Positions 1-9,929 are shown, counted from the first letter of the stretch. The stretch is DNA of 64,000 nucleotides from Ardenticatenaceae bacterium (GCA_011525915.1 WYBM01000005.1:124001-188000), one strand, 5' to 3'. Notes: generated by a model not told the origin, from the letters alone. Numbers and translations are program-made.

Positions 1-3000
1 CCCTCATGCCACCCGCGCCATTCGCCAGGCAACGGTGCTGCGGATGCAGCAGCAGCAGGGTAATGCGGCCGTGCAGCGGCTGCTGGCTCACCCGCAGACG
101 CCAGCAATTCAACGGTGTGGCGGCGAAACTCACGCCGGCTGCGGCTGTGCCAGTTGTTCCGATGACGAAGAGATGGGCAGTGCCACGGCCGTGCCCTCCA
201 TCCAGCGCCAGACTGAAGAAGCCGCCGTGGAAAAAGAAGAGCCCCAACCCCAGGCAGCCAACACGGCAGAGCAGCCCGAAACAGCCAATGAAAATCCGGC
301 TGCCGAAAGCCCATCAGAAAAAGAGGTTCCCTCCCCGGCAGAAGCCGCCAATGAAAACCCGGCGGCCGCCAACATACCCGCCGCTGCCGAAAAACCGGCC
401 GCCACAGCGCCTACGACCGCCAGCGGCGCCAAAGCCCCAACCACTCAGGCCGATGCTCCCGCACCAACGGCCGTGGCCAATGGCTCCGGGGCCGACACAC
501 CCGCGCCACAGGCAAATCTGAACAGCCTGGTTTCTTCCGGTCAAGCACCAGACTCCAGCAGCCGCATTTTAGAGCTGGCCCAACAGGCCAGACAAGGCGG
601 CGATGAACCTGGCAACCTGACGGTGGAGTCGCCTGACCTAAGCAACATCTTGCAAGATTGCCGCATCCCGCCCACACCGGAAGAAAGCACCGTACCCCTG
701 TCTCTTGATCCGCTTACCACCCAGGTGGACGTGGAACGCGAGCGCCTGCTGCTAACGGCCAGCCTGAGCCGGCAGCAGGTCATGGCTGACGCCCAGACAG
801 AACAAATGGCGCTGCTGCAAGCCATCGAAACCGAAACAGCCCGGCTGCAAGCAGTGTATGCACGGGCGGGTGAACAGGTGCAAATTGCCGGCGACAGCGC
901 CCGGGCAGAATTAGAAAGTAACCGCACCACCCAAATTGCTGCCATTAACGCCGCCGCCGAAACCCAACTCATTAACCTGCCTTTATTGGTGGACCAAAAG
1001 AAAAACGAACTGCGCCAGAGCGGCGAACAAAAAGCGGTGGCCGCCGAAACGTTTGGCCAGGCAGAAGCACAGCGGGCCATCACCGGCTGCGCTACCAAAG
1101 CGGCGGCGGCCCGGCAGTTGGGCGAAGATAAGGCCACCCAATACAGCAGCTATGATGAAGCGGCAGATATTGCCCGCGCGGCCCGCAAGATGGCCGGAGA
1201 CGTAGCCAACGGCATCACCAATTCCGGCCAGGATATGGCCAACACGGCCCGCCAGGACATGGCCCAGCTGGCCGCCAAATTCCGCCAGGATGCCGCCCAA
1301 TCCGCCGGTGACTTTGGCAATATGCTAAGTCATGCGCAAAACGAAATCACCCGTGAACGTGACGAAGCAACCAAAGCCATTAACCAGGTGACAGACAATA
1401 CCCTGACGCAATTAACCACCCTGACCACCCAAATTCTGGCACAACTGCGGGCGAATGAACAGGAAGCCATGGCCAAACTCGCTACGGTAGGGCAAATGGC
1501 GCTGCCGGAATATGATCAACTGGCCCAGGCCACGTGTGCCCGCATTGACCAGGACACGGCCGTAGCCATCGCCCAAATAGAATCCTTTGCCTTTAACCAG
1601 GCGGCACCACAGCTCAGCCAGATGCAAGGCCCAGCCGCGGAAGAAGCCCTGGCCAACGTCTGTACACAGATCAGCCAGAACACCGACAATTTCATCAGCC
1701 AGATGGGTACGGCCGTGGCCAACACGCAGCAATCTTACCAGCAGCATACGATGGAAGTTCACGCAGAGGTAACCGCCTACGTAGACGGCCTTACGGAGCA
1801 GGTGGGCAGTGTCACCACCACCTTTGAGACAGAAATCCATAACATTGTCGCTCACGTCCTGGAAGAGACCCAAAACACCACCGATAAAAGCGTAAAAAAC
1901 ATCGAGAAAGTAGGCACAGACCTGGAAGCGGAAATACAAAAAACCATTGACCAGCATACATCTCAATGGGATAAAGAACTGACCGAGGGCCAAAACACGC
2001 TGCGCCAGAAAATTGACGATGGTCTGGCCGAACAAGACCGTGCCCTTATTGACCTGGCCCGGGCTATTGATGAAAAGGCAGAAGAGATTGAACACGCCAG
2101 TTGGCTGGACGCCATTGGCGACTTCTTTAGCGGCATTGGCGGGTTCATTAGCGGCTTCCTGCGCGGCTTCCTGGGGATCATCGGCCGTGTGCTGGCAGCG
2201 GTGTTTGACTTTGTCTGGGGGCTGATTACGGACCTGATAGTCTGGCTCATAGATGTGGTCAGCCGCATTCTCAGCTTTTTGTGGGACTTACTTCTGGCCA
2301 TCCTCACCTTCATCTGGGGGGTCATTGTCTGGGTGGTTTTTGCCGTTGTTTGGGTATTGGGCCAGATAGTCAACCTGCTTCTGACCATTGTGAACTGGAT
2401 CGCCGGCTGGTTTGGCGGCTGGCCCTGGCTGCAAGACAAGCTGCAATCCTTACGTGAAACACTGGCCATGATAGGAACCTTCTTGCTTGATCCCCTGACC
2501 GGTGACTTTGCCGGTTGTGACGACGCCCAAAAAGAAAAACTCAAGCGATCTACCACCCAGGCCGTACTCATGGGCAACGCTGCCCTGGCTAAATTGTCTG
2601 TCTCCCCCCTGGATGCGGCGACAAAAACACAGTTTAAGAAATTCTTTATGAGTGACGCGCCAGAACATATAGCCCTGGCACGTTCCCGCTTGGGAGAAAC
2701 CGTGGCCGGGCTGCAATCAAACCCCACCGATATGAAGTGTGAGCCGCCGGGAAGCTTGCAATGCAAGGGCGCCAATGCGTACACGTCATGGAATGCCGTT
2801 CCTTTTGTCAGCCTGCACTTTTGCGCGGATTTTATTAACACCAAAGGGGAACGGGAAATTGGATTGGTGGTTTTACACGAAGCGACACACAAATATGCCT
2901 GGACCAATGACCATGCCTATTTTGGGGCCATCTTCTCCTTGAGCACAGCGGACGCGCTGGATAATGCCGATACTTATGAGCAATTTGTGGATGCCGTGGC

Positions 3001-3004
3001 ATGA
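1..3004 (+). CDS. eCIS cargo protein with M35-like (aspzincin) metallopeptidase C-terminus, 5'-truncated
   Basis: The reading frame is open from base 2, so the true start lies upstream; 1000 residues are visible. The N-terminus has the motif LRMQQQQGNAAVQRLL, of the type found on proteins encoded with extracellular contractile injection systems, followed by an Ala/Glu/Pro-rich disordered stretch and a long coiled-coil region (about 730-2090). A very hydrophobic Trp/Ile/Val-rich segment (about 2100-2450) could cross or insert into a membrane. The C-terminus has HEATH (codons 2876-2890), then TNDHAYFG and NADTYEQF. This order (HExxH, then a D-x-AYG-like box, then NADxYExF) is that of M35/lysine-specific aspzincin endopeptidases. 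The stop overlaps the next gene's ATG (ATGA). The likely role is a protease toxin delivered by the injection system. The family call is by motif only. The same N-terminal module recurs in the gene at 3546. Confidence 0.72.
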   Translation, partial: PHATRAIRQATVLRMQQQQGNAAVQRLLAHPQTPAIQRCGGETHAGCGCASCSDDEEMGSATAVPSIQRQTEEAAVEKEEPQPQAANTAEQPETANENPAAESPSEKEVPSPAEAANENPAAANIPAAAEKPAATAPTTASGAKAPTTQADAPAPTAVANGSGADTPAPQANLNSLVSSGQAPDSSSRILELAQQARQGGDEPGNLTVESPDLSNILQDCRIPPTPEESTVPLSLDPLTTQVDVERERLLLTASLSRQQVMADAQTEQMALLQAIETETARLQAVYARAGEQVQIAGDSARAELESNRTTQIAAINAAAETQLINLPLLVDQKKNELRQSGEQKAVAAETFGQAEAQRAITGCATKAAAARQLGEDKATQYSSYDEAADIARAARKMAGDVANGITNSGQDMANTARQDMAQLAAKFRQDAAQSAGDFGNMLSHAQNEITRERDEATKAINQVTDNTLTQLTTLTTQILAQLRANEQEAMAKLATVGQMALPEYDQLAQATCARIDQDTAVAIAQIESFAFNQAAPQLSQMQGPAAEEALANVCTQISQNTDNFISQMGTAVANTQQSYQQHTMEVHAEVTAYVDGLTEQVGSVTTTFETEIHNIVAHVLEETQNTTDKSVKNIEKVGTDLEAEIQKTIDQHTSQWDKELTEGQNTLRQKIDDGLAEQDRALIDLARAIDEKAEEIEHASWLDAIGDFFSGIGGFISGFLRGFLGIIGRVLAAVFDFVWGLITDLIVWLIDVVSRILSFLWDLLLAILTFIWGVIVWVVFAVVWVLGQIVNLLLTIVNWIAGWFGGWPWLQDKLQSLRETLAMIGTFLLDPLTGDFAGCDDAQKEKLKRSTTQAVLMGNAALAKLSVSPLDAATKTQFKKFFMSDAPEHIALARSRLGETVAGLQSNPTDMKCEPPGSLQCKGANAYTSWNAVPFVSLHFCADFINTKGEREIGLVVLHEATHKYAWTNDHAYFGAIFSLSTADALDNADTYEQFVDAVA

Positions 3005-3525
3005 GGCCGTTTCACATTCTAGGGTCATTGGCACTGTTAATAATTTTGTGGACATCAGGAGGTTGTACCGTGGGGTCTACACAACCACACATTGAAGCTT
3101 TCTACTTAGACAGGGCCCAGGTTGTGCTCAATGCTGACCCTCAGGCTCGCCGCCCATCCCAACTGGAAAGCGGCAACCACTGGATCGTATGGTTGAGTTC
3201 GTTTCAAAAGAGCGGTGGGCCGGTAAGTGGCCGCGGTCGACAGACAACGGTCTTTATTGAGTTTGCCGCCCTTCCGCCCCTAGACCGGCCAATTGACTTA
3301 GCCACGACACCCTTACAGGTGAGTTATGAATATGGCGGCGAGGCATCTTTATACATTTCACGCGAGGTTACAGGCACGATAACCCTGAAGCAAGGCCAGG
3401 GGAATACATACACAGCGGACATAGAGGCCACCTTTGTTAACCCTATCCTGGGTGATGGCCCACAAACTTTAAAGGACACATTCGTTTTACAAAAACACCC
3501 ACATCCCGATTTCAGCACGCCTTAA
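3001..3525 (+). CDS. Small secreted lipoprotein, possible immunity partner of the metallopeptidase cargo
   Basis: This 174-residue protein begins with a signal peptide ending in a lipobox-like TSGGC, so it is probably anchored outside the membrane by a lipidated cysteine. The remainder reads as a beta-rich globular domain with no motif I recognise. Its ATG overlaps the stop of the upstream metallopeptidase gene by four bases, which implies coupled translation. A gene immediately downstream of a toxin-like gene is where an immunity or chaperone gene usually sits, and an extracytoplasmic lipoprotein would be well placed to block a secreted protease. That role is inference. It contains no copy of the ACGGCCGT octamer. 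Confidence 0.6.
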   Translation: MRPFHILGSLALLIILWTSGGCTVGSTQPHIEAFYLDRAQVVLNADPQARRPSQLESGNHWIVWLSSFQKSGGPVSGRGRQTTVFIEFAALPPLDRPIDLATTPLQVSYEYGGEASLYISREVTGTITLKQGQGNTYTADIEATFVNPILGDGPQTLKDTFVLQKHPHPDFSTP

Positions 3526-3545
3526 GTGAAATTGTTTAATTGCTT

Positions 3546-6500
3546 ATGAGTAAGGAACAGCAGGCACAGCAACCAAGCAAAAAACCACCGCAACGGCCGT
3601 CGCCCGTCCAGGAGACCACGCCTGTTGCCGAATTAACGCCGGCCCAAACCGGCCTGCAAAACCCCGACCAGCTGCCAGGTTTGCCGGCGCACCCCACCGC
3701 CCGCCCCATCCGTCAGGCTACGGTTTTACGGATGCAGCAGCAGCAGGGGAATACAACCGTGCAGCGCCTGCTGACACGCACTAACCGCCACAACGGTCAT
3801 AACCACACAACATCAACCGCTGAAACCGAAAGTGACCAAAGCCAGGAATTCCTGGGCGCGGGCGCACCCACCCTGACAAGTGCTCCACCGCCTGATGCCC
3901 CTGACAATGGCCCAAACGGCAGCCATCCGGCTGCCCGCCCCCCCGCTATCCAGCGTGAAGAGAATGGCGGCGAAGATGATACCCCCACCGAGGCGGAAAA
4001 GGCCGCCGCCCTGGCTGCCGCTCAAGAAGCTGAAGCCCAGGCCAACCAGAGCGCTACAGAAGCTCACCAGGAAGTAGACAAGTCACAAACCGCCAAAGAA
4101 ACGGAAAAGCAGGCCAGCAACACCGCGCAAGATAAAACCAACCAAGCCAAAGAGGAAGCCAAAGCCATCGCCACCAACGGCGCCACGGCCGCCAACGGAG
4201 CCGCCCCACCCGCACCCCCCAAAGCGCCTACCGCCAAACAATCACCCAATGGCACCAGTGGTGACATGGTGGCTCCACCAACCCCGACCCCTGGTGACAA
4301 AGGTCCTGACTACGTCGCCCCCAAATCTCCGGCAGAAGACCCCGCCTTTCAAGGCGTGGGCAGTCGCGTCAAAAAAGTAGCGGCAGGCGAAAAAGATCAT
4401 GCGCCAGCGACGGCAAAAGCAGATGAAGCTGCTGCCGCCGCCGCCATGCCGGCCAGCGAAACTGAAGCCCGGGCTCAAAACAACCAGGCGGGCAAAATGG
4501 AAAGCGCGGAAACGCCACCTTTTGACGCCGCGGCCTTTAAAGCGCGGCTTATGCAGCGCATTCAGGAATTGGCGCCTAAGAATGCCGCAGAGGCCGACAA
4601 TTTTAAAGAAAGCAACAAGCTGGACGGCATGAAGGGGGAGATGAACAACCAGGTGGCGGCGGAAAAAGAGACGAGTAAAACACCGATGGCCGAGGCGGCC
4701 AATGCCGCGCCAGATACCAGTGCCATACCCCCCAAATCGGTGACGCCCATTCCGGAAGCACAGCCAGGTGACATGCCGCCACCTGTGGGCGCAGAGCAGG
4801 CAGCCCCTAAACAACACGGTATAGGGGAAGTGGAACAGCCGCTGGCCGAAAGCAGCCACTCCCTTGATGACAAGATGGCTGAGGCAGAGGTCACCGAAGA
4901 CCAGCTGACCAATGCCAATGAGCCGGAATTTACGGCCGCGTTAGATTCCAAAGAAGAAGCCCAAACCCACGCCAAAGAGGCGCCCGTAGAAGTACGCACA
5001 ACTGAACAAGAACACATCACCAATGCCGAAGCTGAGGCTACGGCCGTGGCCCAGGAACACACCCAGGCCATGCACAGCGACCGCACCAGCCTGCTCGGCC
5101 AGGTAGAAGGCCGCCAGGATGTGGCCAAATCTGAAGATGAACAGACTCGTCAGAAAATTGCCGCCGACATCAACCGCATTTACGACGACACCAAAACCAA
5201 AGTCGACGGGATTCTGGAACGGTTGGATGGCGAAGTAGCGCGTGTTTTTAGCGAAGGGGCAGAAGCCGCCAAGAAAGCCTTTGAAGATTACGTAGACGCC
5301 AAAATGGAAGCCTACAAACAAAAGCGTTACGGCGGCTGGTTTGGCTGGGCCCGCTGGGTCAAAGACAAGCTGGCTGGTATGCCGTCTGAGGTCAATGTCT
5401 TTTATACCGAAGGGCGCAACCTATTCCTGAGCGAGATGGATGCCGTGATTGACAACGTGGTGGCCATCATTGGCCGTGGTATGGCCGAAGCCAAGGCCGA
5501 AATTGCCAACGGCCGTAAACAAATTCAAGATTACATCGCCCAACTGCCGGAAGATTTGCAATCTGTAGGTCAGGAAGCGGCCGAAACTATTCAGGGCAAA
5601 TTTGATTCCCTGGAAGAAAGCGTTGATAACAAGCAAAACGAACTGATCGACACCCTGGCCAATAAATATCAGGAACATTTGCAGGCAGTCGATGCCCGCA
5701 TTGAAGAGATGAAGGCGGCCAATGCCGGCCTGATTGACAAAGCCCTCAACGCCATTGTTGGCGTCATCAAAATTATTCTGGAATTGAAAAACCTGCTGCT
5801 GAGTGTGTTATCCAGTGCGGCTGACGCTGTCATGGCCATTATTAAAGACCCCATTGGCTTTATTGGCAGCCTCATCAGCGCCATTGGCCAGGGGCTGCGT
5901 AACTTTGTGAGCAACGCCCTGACCCATCTCAAAACGGGCTTCATCGAATGGCTCACCAGCACCCTTGGTGGCGCTGGCATCCAGATGCCGGCAGACATCT
6001 TCTCACTCGAAGGGGTGTTTGACCTGGTGCTGCAAATTTTGGGGCTCACCTGGGAAAGCATTCGCGCCCGCGCCGTGCGCCTGTTAGGTGAACCGGTGGT
6101 CAACGCCCTGGAAACAGCCTTTGAGATTTTTAAGATCATTAAAGATCAAGGGCTGGCAGGATTGTGGCACTATATCCAGGATCAAATCAGCAACTTGCAA
6201 GAAATTGTCATTGAAGGCATTCAGGAAATGCTGATCACAGAGGTCATTGAGGCCGGCATTCAGTGGCTCATTGGCATACTGGGGGGGCCAGCCGGGGCAT
6301 TCATCAAAGCAGCCAAAGCGATCATCGACATCGTCATGTGGTTCGTGAACAATGCCCAGCGCATCGCTTCCCTGCTGCAATCCATTATGCAATCGGTCAC
6401 GGCCATTGCCAGCGGCAACCTGAGTGCCGCCGCCCAATACGTGGAAGAGTCCCTGGCGCGTTTTATCCCCACAGCCATTGGCTTTCTGGCCAGTCTGCTG

Positions 6501-8699
6501 GGCATTGGTGACCTGGCCCCAAAAGTACGCAAGATCATCGACAAGGTACAGGAGCCCATTAATGCTGCCATTGATTGGGTGCTGGAACAGGCCCGAAAAG
6601 TAGCACGGCGTATTGGCAAGGCGTTGGGATTGGTCAGTGACGATGAGGCCGGGGAAAAACCGGGGGACGGCAAAACTGGGGACGGCGAAGTGGGTGAAAC
6701 GGTTGCTTTTAATGCTGGCGGTGAGGGGCATCGCCTGTGGTACAACGTGCAGGGCACGGCCGTGACTGTGATGGTGGCCAGCGAAACAACGCCCCTGGAA
6801 GCCAAAATCGCCCAGTGGGAAACCAGCCTGCAAAACAATGCCGACATGATGGGTGAAGACGCCAACCGAGCCCGCACACTCATCAACACCGCTAAAAATA
6901 TGCTGGGGCTGACCCAAAGCGCCGGCGAAGAGGCCGCCCGCGAAAAAGAAGAGGCCGACAAAACGCCAGGGGACGACCGCCAGGAGGCAGAATTTGAAAC
7001 GGCCGATAACCAGGCGGAAGAAGCAGAGCAAAACCTGGCCGATGTCCTCACCCAACTGTTCCAGCTATTTGGCGAAACACCACCTGAACTCAAGGGAGAC
7101 GCCAAAGCCAAACTAGATCAGGTGATAGCCGATAACCACATCCCTCTGGCCCTGCGCAACCAGTACCGTGACGCCATCTTTGTGCAGTTGATGCAGGCCG
7201 GAGCAGACGCTGACCAATACGGCATCCTTAAGAGTGTGGTTGCCCAGGGTGACTATTTCGCCAAAGGGCCGTCCATCCCGACCAATGAAATTGAAAGCAA
7301 AGGCGGCATGACCCGCACCGTGCCTCTGCGTACTATCTGGGCTGATAATCTTGACCCGGCCTACAAAGCCCAATTTGGCACGTTTGAGGATTGGTTGCAA
7401 GCACTGGCGGCAGACATAACTATCTTTAACCCCAACGCTCATCTCGACCCCGGCAGCACCGTGCCCGGCCGTTATGCCACTGCTTGGTGGGCGCCACGCT
7501 CTGAGCAGCAGGGGAACACGATGGCTGAACTGATTGAAGAGCTGGCCCTAAACCCGACCACTTATGAAGGCGGCTGCGTCCGCGTGACTGTCAGTGCGCA
7601 GGGTAGCCAGACAGCTGGTTTCCGCAAACCTACGGCCCTGGACGGCATTTTCTTTACGGAATTCGCGCCGGCACCAGACAATGTATGGGGTGTCACCGCG
7701 GGTGGCTCCCTGGAAGCTGTGGCACCGCGAATTGCTCTCAGCGATGTCACCCAAAAAGAGTTCCTGCCCGGTAATTTACCAGGTAGTGATGATGATAGAT
7801 CTCCTGCACAAAAACAGGCTGACCTCGAACGCGCGATAGCGGAGGTAGAGCAGATCATGTCGGCAGAGGGTACTACGGTGGAAGACGTTAGAGCCGCTTT
7901 GCCTGAGATTCAAGAAAGGTATCGCTTAAAATCATTGACGCTGGTAGAGGATAGTGAATCTAGCTATCATGTTGAAGGGGAAGTAAACCCGCACAAAAAT
8001 AGCGAGAATTTCGGTCTCTTTACAAGACAGCAGCAAAAAGATATAAAAAGCTTGGCCCAGCGCATAAGTACTCAGATTCGGCAGCGTGGTCAACAAGCTG
8101 AGTTCTTGAATGATCCTGAAGCATATTTACTTAATCCAAATAGGGTTACATCGGGTGAAGTTGTAGAGGTAGCAGGATTCCAAGACGTATTGGCGTATGC
8201 AGAAAATTTAACGGTACTGCGCAATGTCCATCTGCGCTTCTTAAACAATCAAGGGCAAACTGTTGGTGGCGCTCAGGCCGAGCTTGATTTCTTGTTGTTA
8301 AGCGAAACGCAAGCCGTCGAGATCATCAGTGCTAAATTGAACCCAGCTCAGTTCAGGCCTTCGGTTGATAGAGCTGCTTTACGACATTACAGAGATTTAC
8401 CGTTAAACAGCCTCCAGGATCTAACAAAATACCTCTTTGCTAATTTTGGGAATATGCCCAGATACAATGATGTTGTGGATGTACAGGTTAATTACAATGA
8501 AGGTGGCAGTGAGGAGAGTATGACCCTGGCAAGCTTCCGGTCTTCTTATTTAGGAAAAGCTATTGTGGATACCATTAATGTAAAATCTTTGACCCCAGCC
8601 TCCGAAAATGAAGATGGATTAACAGGCGATATTAAGACAACAGCCACTACTTCTCAACTTATCCGGTATTTGGCTAATGAAGTTAGAAAATTGTTGTAA
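3546..8699 (+). CDS. Giant eCIS cargo / polymorphic toxin-like protein
   Basis: This is a protein of about 1717 residues. ATG at 3546 is preferred; an in-frame TTG at 3540 is the alternative. A Pro/Gln-rich leader is followed by VLRMQQQQGNTTVQRLL, nearly the same as in the first gene and typical of eCIS-associated proteins. Residues of about 80-430 are low-complexity Ala/Glu/Lys/Pro, 430-740 are coiled coil, and 740-1030 are helical with alternating hydrophobic stretches. A conserved-looking globular region (about 1240-1410, including RKPTALDGIFFTEF) precedes the C-terminal domain. From about base 7780 the DNA becomes visibly AT-richer. This last 300-residue domain contains AELDFLL and then VEIISAK (D1581, E1592, K1597), which could be a PD-(D/E)XK-like nuclease centre, although the E-to-K spacing is not canonical. 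The toxin call is inference. The next gene may supply immunity. Confidence 0.62.
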   Translation: MSKEQQAQQPSKKPPQRPSPVQETTPVAELTPAQTGLQNPDQLPGLPAHPTARPIRQATVLRMQQQQGNTTVQRLLTRTNRHNGHNHTTSTAETESDQSQEFLGAGAPTLTSAPPPDAPDNGPNGSHPAARPPAIQREENGGEDDTPTEAEKAAALAAAQEAEAQANQSATEAHQEVDKSQTAKETEKQASNTAQDKTNQAKEEAKAIATNGATAANGAAPPAPPKAPTAKQSPNGTSGDMVAPPTPTPGDKGPDYVAPKSPAEDPAFQGVGSRVKKVAAGEKDHAPATAKADEAAAAAAMPASETEARAQNNQAGKMESAETPPFDAAAFKARLMQRIQELAPKNAAEADNFKESNKLDGMKGEMNNQVAAEKETSKTPMAEAANAAPDTSAIPPKSVTPIPEAQPGDMPPPVGAEQAAPKQHGIGEVEQPLAESSHSLDDKMAEAEVTEDQLTNANEPEFTAALDSKEEAQTHAKEAPVEVRTTEQEHITNAEAEATAVAQEHTQAMHSDRTSLLGQVEGRQDVAKSEDEQTRQKIAADINRIYDDTKTKVDGILERLDGEVARVFSEGAEAAKKAFEDYVDAKMEAYKQKRYGGWFGWARWVKDKLAGMPSEVNVFYTEGRNLFLSEMDAVIDNVVAIIGRGMAEAKAEIANGRKQIQDYIAQLPEDLQSVGQEAAETIQGKFDSLEESVDNKQNELIDTLANKYQEHLQAVDARIEEMKAANAGLIDKALNAIVGVIKIILELKNLLLSVLSSAADAVMAIIKDPIGFIGSLISAIGQGLRNFVSNALTHLKTGFIEWLTSTLGGAGIQMPADIFSLEGVFDLVLQILGLTWESIRARAVRLLGEPVVNALETAFEIFKIIKDQGLAGLWHYIQDQISNLQEIVIEGIQEMLITEVIEAGIQWLIGILGGPAGAFIKAAKAIIDIVMWFVNNAQRIASLLQSIMQSVTAIASGNLSAAAQYVEESLARFIPTAIGFLASLLGIGDLAPKVRKIIDKVQEPINAAIDWVLEQARKVARRIGKALGLVSDDEAGEKPGDGKTGDGEVGETVAFNAGGEGHRLWYNVQGTAVTVMVASETTPLEAKIAQWETSLQNNADMMGEDANRARTLINTAKNMLGLTQSAGEEAAREKEEADKTPGDDRQEAEFETADNQAEEAEQNLADVLTQLFQLFGETPPELKGDAKAKLDQVIADNHIPLALRNQYRDAIFVQLMQAGADADQYGILKSVVAQGDYFAKGPSIPTNEIESKGGMTRTVPLRTIWADNLDPAYKAQFGTFEDWLQALAADITIFNPNAHLDPGSTVPGRYATAWWAPRSEQQGNTMAELIEELALNPTTYEGGCVRVTVSAQGSQTAGFRKPTALDGIFFTEFAPAPDNVWGVTAGGSLEAVAPRIALSDVTQKEFLPGNLPGSDDDRSPAQKQADLERAIAEVEQIMSAEGTTVEDVRAALPEIQERYRLKSLTLVEDSESSYHVEGEVNPHKNSENFGLFTRQQQKDIKSLAQRISTQIRQRGQQAEFLNDPEAYLLNPNRVTSGEVVEVAGFQDVLAYAENLTVLRNVHLRFLNNQGQTVGGAQAELDFLLLSETQAVEIISAKLNPAQFRPSVDRAALRHYRDLPLNSLQDLTKYLFANFGNMPRYNDVVDVQVNYNEGGSEESMTLASFRSSYLGKAIVDTINVKSLTPASENEDGLTGDIKTTATTSQLIRYLANEVRKLL

Positions 8700-8722
8700 T
8701 CTTGTTCAAGAGAGATTCTACT

Positions 8723-9154
8723 ATGGGAAGACAATATCAGGTATTTCTGGCTCCCGATAACGGCCCCGAGAATTTGCCAACAGCCCCATCCCCCTGGCAC
8801 ATTGAGCGCCAGGCACGTTTGCCGTTTGAGCATTGGTTGGTTGTCTTACAGTTCGCACGCTCAATTGATTTGGAACTAGCCAACTCCCTGGAAGCTTATT
8901 CCAGGATACAATACTCTTTAAACTTCAAAGACCATGAAGTACATCTCACGTCCGAGCAAATGTTTACAATGTTAGATTTTCTCAGTCGTTTGCAGAGCGA
9001 AATCAAGCAGGCTGATCCTTTAGTACCAGAACCAACAGATAGGATACCAGAGAATTTTACAAATGATGAACATGTTCGTATGGTAGAAGCAGTAACGGCC
9101 GTTTTTCAAGAGTCAAAAAGGTTAAGTAAGCCATTTACAGCCTGGGTTGAATAA
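8723..9154 (+). CDS. Small hypothetical protein, candidate immunity protein
   Basis: This 143-residue protein starts at ATG 8723, which has the purine-rich AAGAGAG (8707-8713) at a suitable distance; an in-frame TTG at 8702 is less likely. I recognise no domain. It looks soluble and alpha-helical, with no signal peptide or membrane segment. It starts 23 bases after the stop of the giant cargo gene and shares the same AT-rich composition as that gene's C-terminal domain, so the two look acquired together. By analogy with polymorphic toxin loci it may neutralise the upstream C-terminal domain; this is inference. Confidence 0.6.
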   Translation: MGRQYQVFLAPDNGPENLPTAPSPWHIERQARLPFEHWLVVLQFARSIDLELANSLEAYSRIQYSLNFKDHEVHLTSEQMFTMLDFLSRLQSEIKQADPLVPEPTDRIPENFTNDEHVRMVEAVTAVFQESKRLSKPFTAWVE

Positions 9155-9929
9155 CGGTTTCATACCGCAACTATTTGGTGAGCGGACAAATAAACTGCAA
9201 AGGCTATTGATTGTAGGGACAGCGCAGATGCAATTTGAGGGCATTAATTTATCAGCCGACAACTTAACAAAACTGGTCGTTGAGCAATTAGCGACAGGGG
9301 CATATCGTGGTTACAACGATTTGTCCCCAGGCGACTGGCTGGTGCGGGCGTGGCACGCCCTTCCCTCACCGACGCGGGAACAACTGGCTGGTGCGGTCAA
9401 CCAGGCGCTCAAACACCCTTCACCACCAGTACGGGTAGAAGCACTGCGCGTGCTGGACATGGCCCCGAAGATGGCCGACCCTGAAGTGCTGCTGGCCATC
9501 GCTGAGTCCCATTTTGACCTGTTTCGTGGTTTACGCCGTGCGGATGATGCCGTGCAAGTAGACCGAGGTCGGGACTTTGTTCAGTTAACGGCTAACGTAG
9601 CCACAGGATCATCAGGCAGCCAGTTTCGCCACACCATGGCCACAGACCCGGTCTACGGCCTCCACGTCCTGGCAGCCCTGGCCCGGCTAGAGCCAGATTG
9701 GACGGTGACCCACGCAGCCGATATAGTGACTTCCCAATTAGATGCCGATGGCACACGCCTGAATATTTTGATTTTTAATTTTCGCCAGGATTGGCCCCGT
9801 ATGCAACAGTTGGTACACAACCTGGCTCAAGCGCCCGCGTTACACGACCGTCTCCGTGATGCCATCTTAAATAAGATAAAAGACCCCCAGCATCAGACGG
9901 CGCTGCTGGCAGAAATAGATCGTCAGTAG
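9147..9929 (+). CDS. Helical-repeat protein of unknown function in the eCIS locus
   Basis: This protein has up to 260 residues. Its TTG start at 9147 overlaps the upstream gene by eight bases; an in-frame ATG at 9228 with upstream GTAGGGA is an equally good start (233 residues). The middle contains amphipathic helices (for example PSPPVRVEALRVLDMAPKM) that resemble a HEAT-like solenoid. There is no signal peptide, membrane segment or catalytic motif. The 5' part up to about 9290 is AT-rich like the preceding immunity candidate, and the rest has the normal local composition with GC-rich codons. This suggests that a recombination edge lies inside or just before the gene. It precedes the baseplate-FHA gene by 23 bases. 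Confidence 0.55.
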   Translation: MNNGFIPQLFGERTNKLQRLLIVGTAQMQFEGINLSADNLTKLVVEQLATGAYRGYNDLSPGDWLVRAWHALPSPTREQLAGAVNQALKHPSPPVRVEALRVLDMAPKMADPEVLLAIAESHFDLFRGLRRADDAVQVDRGRDFVQLTANVATGSSGSQFRHTMATDPVYGLHVLAALARLEPDWTVTHAADIVTSQLDADGTRLNILIFNFRQDWPRMQQLVHNLAQAPALHDRLRDAILNKIKDPQHQTALLAEIDRQ

